Source of the DNA: MKRK01 sp001896915
GTDB lineage: Bacteria; Bacillota; Clostridia; Oscillospirales; Acutalibacteraceae
Reading direction: 5' to 3'
DNA length: 24,112 nt
Assembly (NCBI GenBank): GCA_937973935.1
Contig: CALJJF010000109.1
Span: forward strand, 1-24,112
The translations under genes and the position numbers were made by a program. Every line of letters starts with the position of its first letter. Position 1 is the stretch's first letter. Below are positions 15,263 to 22,570 of this stretch, one piece after another. The notes beneath the pieces were generated by a model, which saw nothing but the letters and a program-made list of their open reading frames with translations, ran no database searches and was not told where the DNA came from.

Positions 15263-15449
15263 CCTGCCCTGATCGTGTATTGAACGCTGTTCATATAACC
15301 CTACAAGTTATTTCATGGGAGCATTCACTCCTGCGGCGGGTTTGCAGGCCTCCCGGTCATGACCGGATGTTGGAAGCGCAAAACCGCAGGGTAAGCACCC
15401 ACCTGCTATTTTCAGGTTATACTCGACGGCCTCATTACGACAGGGCGGG
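15263..15449 (+). ncRNA. ssrS: 6S RNA candidate
   Basis: 6S RNA binds the housekeeping RNA polymerase and mimics an open promoter. The 187-nt segment folds as the expected rod. A closing stem pairs 15263-15271 with 15441-15449, CGT with ACG (15274-15276 / 15437-15439), and TATAACC with GGTTATA (15294-15300 / 15415-15421). A large central bubble follows, with a small GGGT-AAGC-ACCC hairpin on its 3' side. The apical arm has CCTGCGG with CCGCAGG, ending in a CCGGT-CATG-ACCGG hairpin. The 3' side, GGAAGCGCAAAACCGCAG, parallels the GAAGCCTTAAAACTGCG of E. coli 6S as I recall it. No promoter just upstream was certain. Strand is inferred from that similarity and the terminator. Confidence 0.75.
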
Positions 15450-15507
15450 TCCTTTTAAAAAAGCTTATGTAAATATTTCAGATATCTCTGAAAACAAAAA
15501 TGTATCT

Positions 15508-15533
15508 AAGGCAGCGTAATATTACGCTGCCTT
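15508..15533. terminator. Terminator after the 6S region
   Basis: A perfect 26-bp palindrome, 13-nt arms from AAGGCAGCG outward, with the TAATATTA centre as loop, followed on the plus strand by ATTTATATT. It separates the rightward DUF1292/6S unit from the leftward uvrA-like operon. Confidence 0.7.
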
Positions 15534-15647
15534 ATTTATATTATGGCCGAAATGGCAAGAATTCGGCTTATGCTCCTATTCGATGAAAACATTCCAAAGC
15601 GATGAGCTTCAAAGCTTTGTTTTATGATTACATAACCGGTTATATAA

Positions 15648-18551
15648 TTACAATTCCTTTGCCAGATATTTTCCTGTGAAAGAATTTTTATTCTGTGCCA
15701 CTTCCTCCGGGGTGCCGAAGGCAACGATTTCTCCGCCCTGATCCCCGCCATCCGGCCCTAAATCAATAATATAGTCGCTTGATTTGATTACATCCAAATT
15801 GTGTTCGATGACCAGCACTGTATGACCTTCGTCAACAAGCTTATTGATGCTGACCAAAAGCTTTTCGATATCAGCCACATGAAGACCGGTGGTCGGCTCG
15901 TCTAGAATATAAAGATTATGATTGCCCCGTTTGATTTTAGCCAGTTCATAAGCCAGCTTGACACGTTGTGCCTCACCGCCCGAAAGCGTGGTGGAGCTTT
16001 GACCCAGTGTCATATATCCGAGTCCCAGTTCACCCATGATATTCAGCTTGTGTTTCAGAAGCTTTATCTCGCCGAAAAAATCGCAAGCCTCCTCTACTGT
16101 CATGTTCAGCACATCGCCGATGCTTTTGCCGTTCCATTTGACCTCCAGACCCTCTTCGGAAAAACGCGCACCCTTACACACGGGACAGGTGGTTTCAATA
16201 TCCGCCATAAACTGCAGAGAAGTGACAATCACGCCATCGCCGGTACAATGCTCACAGCGTGTGCCGTTTGCATGGGTCAGGCTGAAATCAATGGCGGTAT
16301 AGCCCTTATCCACAGCATCAGAGGTAGCTGCAAATAATTTTCTGATGTGATCGTAAATTCCCACATAAGTCGCGGGATTGGATTTGCTGCTGCGTCCGAT
16401 TGCAGATTGGTCGATGTTGACGACGTTGTTAATCCCCTCGCTGCCCAGCATATACTCGTGCTTTCCGGGCATAATCCTCGTTTGCCGTTTGTTTACGTCT
16501 ATTTGTTTATACAAGGTATCGTGGATCAAGGTGGATTTTCCCGAACCGGATACTCCCGTTACACATACAAAAACGCCCAGAGGAATCTCAACCGTTATGT
16601 GCTTCAGATTGTTTTCGCACGCACCGCCAATGGTGATACATTTGTCTAAGTCTGCACTACGGCGGCGTTTTGGCACCACGATTTTTCTCCGCCCGGACAT
16701 ATACGCACCGGTCATGGATTTTTTATCCTTGATAATCTGGGGAACCGTCCCTGTGGATATAATACTGCCGCCGTGAATGCCGGGGCCCGGACCGATTTCC
16801 ACAAGAAAATCGGCATGACGCATGGTTTCCAGGTCGTGTTCCACAACAATCACCGTATTGCCGATATCCCGGAGCATTTTCATGATATCAATGACTTTAA
16901 TGGAATCCCGGGGGTGGAGACCGATGCTGGGCTCATCCATGATATACAGCATCCCCATCAGCTCGGAGCTGATCTGGGTGGACATTTTAATGCGCTGCAT
17001 TTCTCCGCCCGAGATAGAGTCGCTCCTTCTCCCCAGATTTAAATAATACAACCCCACATCAATGAGCAATTGAAGCCGTTTGATCAATTCGTGTGCAATG
17101 TTATCGGCAACATCTGCATTATGCCCTGTGAATTTTGCGTTTCTGAGAAAATCCACCAGGTTTACAAGCTGCATGGATGACAGCTCTTGAATATTTTTGC
17201 CGCACACAGTCACAGACAACCGTTGCTTTTTTAGCCGACCGCCGTTGCAGACGGGACAAGTGGTTTCGATCATGACATCTCTGATGTAATCCGGCTCCCA
17301 GGTCACATCTCCGGTTCTGCGGACCCATCGGTTATAACCCCAGTAAATATCGCCGACGACACCGCCCCATTGCCACGCCTTATCCATCATCCAGTGGTAC
17401 CGTTTTTGATATTCCGGCGGGATGATCCATTCGATGGGTTCGCCGTTGGGCGGACCATAAAGCACGATATTACGTTTCTCATCCGGAAGCTTGTTGAAGG
17501 GCATGTTAAGGTTAATGTCGTATTTTATACTGACGCTATGTAAAACCATTCCCACATACCGCTTGTGAAAATCCTTTTTTAACACGCTTTGTCTGAAGCA
17601 GCCGCCGTTTACACTTTTCTCAGGATTATCGATTAAAAATCTGGGCTCCACAATATGTGATTTTCCGATACCGTTACAGGTTGTACAAGCGCTTCCTGTG
17701 GTGTTGAAGGAAAAGTGGAAGGTTTGCAACTCGCACAGAATATAATGATGCTCCGGGCAATAGTATTTGGAATAAAAATCATGTTTTATCTTTTCCGCTT
17801 TCCCTTGATCCATTTTTTCAGGGAAGCTCAAAATTTCCGTTTTGATTACAATATCATCGTTCAGCGCAACCATTGCTGCTTCTATTGCTTTCGCAATGCG
17901 TATATACATACCCTGTTTTAAAGTGAATTGTTCAATGATAATTTCCATATCATAATTTGTGTTTTCGTCAAGCTGGTGTTTTTCGGATAAATCAAATGGT
18001 TTGCCGTCCACCAGCAGATGTCTGTATCCCTTTTTTCGGATGATATCAAACAGATCGTTAAAATCCGTACCCGGCATTCTGCTTGTGGGTGCACGAAGCT
18101 CCACCACCGTCCCCGCAGGCAGCGAGGAAATATGCTCCGCCATCCCGGACGCATTCACCTGCTCCAGCTTATGCCCGCAGACCGGACATTCACCGATCCC
18201 CACCGTCGCAAACAAAAGACGGAGATAATCCTGAATATCGGTGACCGTTCCAACGGTGGAACGTGGATTGAAGTTCCCCTTTTTTTGTTCGATGGATACC
18301 ACCGGCGAAAGACCCCGCACGAACTTTACGTCCGGCTTTCTTACCTGATTGATGCGTCCTTTGGCAAAATTTGAGATGGATTCCAAAAAGCGGCGTTGGC
18401 CCTCCCCATAGATGACATCGAACACCAATGAAGATTTCCCCGACCCCGACACGCCCGTTACCTCCGTGAGCTTGTCACGAGGGATCTCAACATCAACATC
18501 CTTTAAATTGTTTTGTTTCGCACCAATTACTTCAATTGTTTCTCTAACCAT
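15648..18551 (-). CDS. UvrA paralogue (UvrA2-like ABC ATPase)
   Basis: A 967-residue double-ABC protein of the UvrA family, which senses DNA damage; paralogues often protect against DNA-binding drugs (DrrC type). Both ATP sites look intact: Walker A GVSGSGKS (33-40) and GVSGSGKST (666-674), signatures SGGEMQR (514-520) and SGGEAQR (857-863), Walker B MDEPSIGLH and LDEPTTGLH. Zinc modules are C766-C769-C789-C792 (normal) and C265-H268-C289-C292, where the first pair reads CPEH instead of CPxC. It diverges from housekeeping UvrA in the 120-300 and 370-430 regions (for example a Trp-rich WGGVVGDIYWGYNRW stretch) and stands apart from uvrB/uvrC. AGGGAG precedes the ATG. It follows the nucleotidyltransferase gene by 30 bp. 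Drug or damage type is unknown. Confidence 0.9.
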   Translation of the reverse strand: MVRETIEVIGAKQNNLKDVDVEIPRDKLTEVTGVSGSGKSSLVFDVIYGEGQRRFLESISNFAKGRINQVRKPDVKFVRGLSPVVSIEQKKGNFNPRSTVGTVTDIQDYLRLLFATVGIGECPVCGHKLEQVNASGMAEHISSLPAGTVVELRAPTSRMPGTDFNDLFDIIRKKGYRHLLVDGKPFDLSEKHQLDENTNYDMEIIIEQFTLKQGMYIRIAKAIEAAMVALNDDIVIKTEILSFPEKMDQGKAEKIKHDFYSKYYCPEHHYILCELQTFHFSFNTTGSACTTCNGIGKSHIVEPRFLIDNPEKSVNGGCFRQSVLKKDFHKRYVGMVLHSVSIKYDINLNMPFNKLPDEKRNIVLYGPPNGEPIEWIIPPEYQKRYHWMMDKAWQWGGVVGDIYWGYNRWVRRTGDVTWEPDYIRDVMIETTCPVCNGGRLKKQRLSVTVCGKNIQELSSMQLVNLVDFLRNAKFTGHNADVADNIAHELIKRLQLLIDVGLYYLNLGRRSDSISGGEMQRIKMSTQISSELMGMLYIMDEPSIGLHPRDSIKVIDIMKMLRDIGNTVIVVEHDLETMRHADFLVEIGPGPGIHGGSIISTGTVPQIIKDKKSMTGAYMSGRRKIVVPKRRRSADLDKCITIGGACENNLKHITVEIPLGVFVCVTGVSGSGKSTLIHDTLYKQIDVNKRQTRIMPGKHEYMLGSEGINNVVNIDQSAIGRSSKSNPATYVGIYDHIRKLFAATSDAVDKGYTAIDFSLTHANGTRCEHCTGDGVIVTSLQFMADIETTCPVCKGARFSEEGLEVKWNGKSIGDVLNMTVEEACDFFGEIKLLKHKLNIMGELGLGYMTLGQSSTTLSGGEAQRVKLAYELAKIKRGNHNLYILDEPTTGLHVADIEKLLVSINKLVDEGHTVLVIEHNLDVIKSSDYIIDLGPDGGDQGGEIVAFGTPEEVAQNKNSFTGKYLAKEL

Positions 18552-18581
18552 AAATAACTCCCTACTTATCTTCTGACTACT

Positions 18582-19568
18582 CTACCACATAAACTCACGG
18601 GGCGGATTGTTCATTAACTCATCCGTACTGTTTCCCATCTCCCGAAGGCCCTGCATATACATAAACGCCACTTCGTCAACGGACATCCGGCTTTTGGGCG
18701 TGATGCGTATTGTTTCGTTCATTCGCCCCACAACACCCATCTCTTCCAGAAAATCAAAAACATGATAGATATCGTGTGAGCTTGTGCCGAAATGCTTGAC
18801 CAATGCCGTAACTGTTCGGATTTCGCCATCCGACATATATTCCGTTACAGGCTGCTTGATCAAATCAATGTTATCCATTAAAAATTGTTTGAAGAATTTA
18901 AGAGCATCCCAAACCTCTTCCCTGCTCATAGGTCCCTGCATGGGTTTTTCATACAAGGGCCGGATTCGTTCCGGTGCATATTCCATTACCTTCAAGACAG
19001 CCTCTCTGCTAGGTGGTTTATGGTCAAGCACCAGACGCATGTTAGCATAATGCTCCGCAGCTTTTAGCACCCAGAGCTGGGCATACAGCAGATCTTTTTT
19101 AATCGTCAGCCATTTCTCTATTTTTTCCATATAATAAATAAGTCCCGTGGACATTTGAAAAAACGTCAGTGCCCTGTCGTCCGCTCCTGTTTTTTGTGAA
19201 CGGGCAATGTAATCACGCAGACTTTCGTCGTTTGTATACACAACCTTTGCTTTTGAATAATACGAATATAAAAATCCGCCCCCCAGACTGCGCTCCAGCA
19301 TGCGTTTAAAGTCAAATTCCTTTTGAATGCCGGCATTGATAATAAGCCCGTCTTCTTCAATGCAAAAGCTGGTAATGGGAAGCTTCATCTCCCGAACCAG
19401 CACGGTAACATCCATATCGCTTTTTTCCCATACCGTATCATTGGACAGACTTCCGCATAAAATCACGGCAACAATATTCGGGTCCGGCTTAAGCTTGTCC
19501 GTAAAACTGTTAAGTGCTTGCTCAAAGCGTAGTTTGATATCACTTTGCTGCTCAAATATTTTTTCCAT
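18582..19568 (-). CDS. Nucleotidyltransferase-domain protein with C-terminal winged helix
   Basis: A 328-residue protein whose N-terminus is a DNA-polymerase-beta-like nucleotidyltransferase: VILCGSLSND (Gly39-Ser40) followed by EKSDMDVTVLV with metal ligands Asp51 and Asp53. A long helical middle resembles the substrate domain of aminoglycoside-type transferases. From about 245 on, EIRTVTALVKHFG and a hairpin of hydrophobic residues look like a winged helix. AGAGGAA precedes the ATG. It is the first gene of an operon with the UvrA paralogue, behind a ~240-nt leader. It could modify a drug, a tRNA or a protein; the fold alone does not decide, and no close known resistance enzyme is recognised. 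Confidence 0.8.
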   Translation of the reverse strand: MEKIFEQQSDIKLRFEQALNSFTDKLKPDPNIVAVILCGSLSNDTVWEKSDMDVTVLVREMKLPITSFCIEEDGLIINAGIQKEFDFKRMLERSLGGGFLYSYYSKAKVVYTNDESLRDYIARSQKTGADDRALTFFQMSTGLIYYMEKIEKWLTIKKDLLYAQLWVLKAAEHYANMRLVLDHKPPSREAVLKVMEYAPERIRPLYEKPMQGPMSREEVWDALKFFKQFLMDNIDLIKQPVTEYMSDGEIRTVTALVKHFGTSSHDIYHVFDFLEEMGVVGRMNETIRITPKSRMSVDEVAFMYMQGLREMGNSTDELMNNPPREFMW

Positions 19569-19808
19569 ATGTGATAATTCCTCTGCGAATAATTTTACAA
19601 TTTCATCAGAAATCAGCGTAATCAGTAACCCATGCGAGCTGAAAAGCTACCATCTCAGTAGGCCTGCATGTTCAGCTGCCGGTTTTTTGAAGACACGATA
19701 TCAATTGCAGCCTGCCATTTGCAAAAGATAAAATTGTTTGCAAATGCAACATAAATTACGATCTACCTTGAGCACATGCAAGCTTACAACATTTTATTCC
19801 AGAACATA
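19569..19808 (-). promoter_or_regulatory. Long structured leader of the nucleotidyltransferase-uvrA operon
   Basis: From the predicted start near 19808 to the ATG there are ~240 nt. On the minus strand a 10-bp inverted repeat (19716-19725 with 19737-19746, arms CATTTGCAAA / TTTGCAAATG) is followed by a second stem of AGCTGAA with TTCAGCT enclosing a CTAC/GTAG hairpin, and several mini-frames, one of 15 codons (MVAFQLAWVTDYADF). No T-tract terminator was seen. This is the layout of a regulated leader, but the mechanism is inferred. Confidence 0.45.
19716..19746. repeat. Inverted repeat in the operon leader
   Basis: Perfect 10-bp arms with an 11-nt spacer. It can be a hairpin in the RNA or a protein site in the DNA. 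Confidence 0.7.
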
Positions 19809-19814
19809 CGTTTC

Positions 19815-19843
19815 ATTTTATCTAATGATTGTGTGTTTGTCAA
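19815..19843 (-). promoter_or_regulatory. Promoter of the nucleotidyltransferase-uvrA operon
   Basis: TTGACA (19838-19843) and TAAAAT (19815-19820) on the minus strand with a 17-bp spacer, the best match in the gap. Confidence 0.75.
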
Positions 19844-20135
19844 GTAAATTTAAGGAATTCATACTATAAAATATTGAAAATTCCTGATTCAAATATCAAA
19901 CTCCTTTTCTTGTGATTGATCAGTAATATAACGTTTCATTGCATCAATATTCATAGTTGTCCTATAGAAAACTACTCGATTTTACATTATACCCATTACA
20001 TGAAACTCCCGACAAAAGCAGTCATATGAAAAAAACAAAGGAATACAAATAAAACGATGTTGTGTTCTGATAGTAATTAATTATTTTACAAGCTTTACAA
20101 TATAGACCATTTTGTGTTGTATTGTCACATTTTCA
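19844..20135. other. AT-rich gene-free gap
   Basis: No gene or RNA was recognised. A loose inverted repeat (19853-19859 with 19879-19885) is the only structure seen. It separates the two divergent operons. Confidence 0.6.
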
Positions 20136-20164
20136 TTGACACTATCTACGAATCGTGGTACATT
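20136..20164 (+). promoter_or_regulatory. Promoter of the HD phosphohydrolase gene
   Basis: TTGACA (20136-20141) and TACATT (20159-20164) with a 17-bp spacer. The leader to the ATG at 20390 is ~220 nt; no riboswitch was recognised in it. Confidence 0.75.
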
Positions 20165-20179
20165 ATGTATGATAATGTA
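20159..20179. promoter_or_regulatory. Palindromic operator candidate on the HD gene promoter
   Basis: Perfect 8-bp arms TACATTAT and ATAATGTA with a 5-bp spacer cover the -10 box and the expected start point. A second small inverted pair, TGTCA (20123-20127) and TGACA (20137-20141), overlaps the -35. This is where a repressor would sit. Confidence 0.65.
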
Positions 20180-20389
20180 AAAAATAATAATTTATGAATT
20201 TGTCAGTATTTATTGATTCATGCTTCTAGGGGTATGACGCCAAAAATTTTAATGGATGTAGCTTTAGAATTCATTCAACTATTTTTAATGAGTAATCCAA
20301 ATGGATGATATGCCGGTAGCTATCACAGCATTTTAAACAGGCAAGTGGTTTTCGGGACGGGAGTTTAAACGGTTAGGAGAACTTGAACG

Positions 20390-22384
20390 ATGAACAAAAA
20401 GCTACGTAAGTCATTTTATTTCAAACCAATTAAAATTGTCAGAGACCTCGTGCATGAATATGTCAGCTTGACAAAATTTGACCTAAAAATTATTGATACC
20501 CTGGAATTTCAAAGGTTAAAGGATGTTCGTCAGCTTACCTGTCAGCACGTATATCCCGCTGCACGTCACACACGTTTCGAACATTCTCTGGGCGTTCTTG
20601 AATTGACTCGCAAAGCAATTAAGAACTTAAATAAGAACGGTATTATCGTAAACAGTACAGGAAATGTAACAGAGCCTATTTTCGACGATAATTTACAGTT
20701 CAATGCCGCTCTTGCCGCTTTGCTTCACGATGTGGGGCATTGCCCGTTTTCCCATATGGGAGAAGTAGAATTTGACGCTGAAAATGTCAGAAAGCGTCTT
20801 TATGAATCAATGAAATTCCGCTTAAAGAAAAAAAAATATCACAAGCTGCGTAATATCATAAAAAAAGCAAATGCTGCTAATATCGGTTCCGTCCATGAAC
20901 AATTGTCCTGCATTGTTATTTTGGAAAAGTTGTTTGATATTCTTTCCGATCTCAATCAGGAGGCATCAGACGGTGAAGACAGCTGTTATATCGAAACCGA
21001 TTTTGAACTTATTATCCGTTGCATCCTTGGAATTGAGTATGATGTTTCCACTGATTCATTATTCGTTGAAAACAAGGAAAAAAACGCCGTGGTAAGACTG
21101 ATCAATTCCAGCATTTTTGATATGGACAAATTGGATTATATTATGCGTGATTCTTTTTTCACCGGGATAGGAACACCTGTAATCGATACCAAAAGATTGT
21201 TCCGGAATATGTATGTGAACGATAAGCTATCTTTGGTTTTCACAAGCAAAGCAATACTGGCTCTGCAAAATATGATTGATGCGCGGGATGGATTGTATAT
21301 GTATGTATACAATCATCATGCGGTTATTTTCTCTGACTTTTTAAACGCCTATATCGCCAGACGGATGTCCCATAACGCGGAAGCCTTTTTGATACTGGAA
21401 AATCCCGATATAACACAAAAGATTATCAAGGATACACCTGACAACTACGACCACCTTTTTTTCGGATTGGTCCCGAAGTCCTATCTGTATTCCGCTTCTT
21501 CCGTTGTTGACCAATACCGTTCCGACAGTGACTGGATCTCACTCCTCAACGAGATACATACCTATCACACTCGTAATACCCAATCAATTAACAAAACATT
21601 GTTTGCTAAAATCACCGATTCTTCAAAAACCGAAGATATTGAAACACTAAAGCAAAAAACAGACAAGACATTTCGGTTGATTCATCAATTACAAACCAGA
21701 AGCTTCCTAAAGCCATGGTGGAAAACCGTATTTGAATTTTCTAATTTCATGCATCAGAATTTTCGTGACGATGTGGTACGCAAGCGTGTTGGCCAGTTTA
21801 TTTGTAATGACGGAAAGTTTGATCTTGATGCCGCAGAGTTCAGATCACAAATAGCAAAGCACGTTATTTTTATAACAAAACGACTGGCCGAAACAGGAGG
21901 AACCGATCTCATTGAACCATTTGAGGACAGTGAATTTTTTGTCATTCAGCGTTCCACTCGCTTTTATGCGCCCGACACCATTGAAAAGCTTGAGATAGCA
22001 CTCAAGAGCAGCGAAATAACAGAATCGCCCATTGATACCAATTATAGAAAGCAAGAATATTATATCAAAACATTGACCAACATCATTCCCCAGAAAAATT
22101 ATTCGTCCATATACGCCAAAGAAGGATTTTATATTTTCTCTACCCGTATTTCGAAGGAAAAAGATGAACAAATAAGAAAAAAACATTACAAACTTATCGA
22201 GCAGATTTTTGTTTTTGTGGCAACAGAACTGATCCGCAGAGGCAAGCAAAATTTTATCAAGAGATTCCAGCAGCCCTATCATGAGGGCTTAAGCATGATT
22301 CAATATAAGAAGCAGGTTACCGATGCCGAATATGAATCCATGCATGAAATATATGAGCTGTTTGTCACACTAAACGGCCTTTGA
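20390..22384 (+). CDS. SAMHD1/dGTPase-like HD-domain phosphohydrolase
   Basis: A 664-residue HD-superfamily protein with the SAMHD1/dGTPase pattern: ARHTRFEHSLGV (His65), LLHDVGHCPFSHM (His113, Asp114, His117), GSVHEQLS (His167) and FDMDKLDYIMRD (Asp242). These map onto SAMHD1 metal ligands H167, H206, D207 and D311 and catalytic H210 and H233; the D218 position is Glu125. Such enzymes cut dNTPs to deoxynucleosides and triphosphate. The 300-residue C-terminal part (about 350-664) is not recognised and could be regulatory. AGGAGA is 9 nt before the ATG. The gene looks AT-richer than its left neighbours by eye, which fits transfer. A phosphoesterase-deaminase-fold fusion follows 186 bp downstream. 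Substrate is inferred from the motifs only. Confidence 0.88.
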   Translation: MNKKLRKSFYFKPIKIVRDLVHEYVSLTKFDLKIIDTLEFQRLKDVRQLTCQHVYPAARHTRFEHSLGVLELTRKAIKNLNKNGIIVNSTGNVTEPIFDDNLQFNAALAALLHDVGHCPFSHMGEVEFDAENVRKRLYESMKFRLKKKKYHKLRNIIKKANAANIGSVHEQLSCIVILEKLFDILSDLNQEASDGEDSCYIETDFELIIRCILGIEYDVSTDSLFVENKEKNAVVRLINSSIFDMDKLDYIMRDSFFTGIGTPVIDTKRLFRNMYVNDKLSLVFTSKAILALQNMIDARDGLYMYVYNHHAVIFSDFLNAYIARRMSHNAEAFLILENPDITQKIIKDTPDNYDHLFFGLVPKSYLYSASSVVDQYRSDSDWISLLNEIHTYHTRNTQSINKTLFAKITDSSKTEDIETLKQKTDKTFRLIHQLQTRSFLKPWWKTVFEFSNFMHQNFRDDVVRKRVGQFICNDGKFDLDAAEFRSQIAKHVIFITKRLAETGGTDLIEPFEDSEFFVIQRSTRFYAPDTIEKLEIALKSSEITESPIDTNYRKQEYYIKTLTNIIPQKNYSSIYAKEGFYIFSTRISKEKDEQIRKKHYKLIEQIFVFVATELIRRGKQNFIKRFQQPYHEGLSMIQYKKQVTDAEYESMHEIYELFVTLNGL

Positions 22385-22570
22385 TTTTCATTCCGATCGT
22401 AGTATACAGGGATCCGGCTCAATACCGTTCACTCCAATCGTGTTCCGTATTGTTATTCATTGGTGACATGGTTTCCCTTCGGATCTGATCATCTCCGTAT
22501 TAATCAACCCGCTATGCCATATGTCGAAAATATATTGAACAATGATTTTAATAAGAAAGGATGAAAAGTC

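Noticed and set aside
20180..20389. Possible riboswitch in the ~220-nt leader of the HD gene
   Set aside because: No known aptamer motif, no terminator and no clear hairpin over the ribosome binding site.
22385..22570. Possible separate promoter between the HD gene and the fusion gene
   Set aside because: No -35/-10 pair with proper spacing was found, so co-transcription is the simpler reading.
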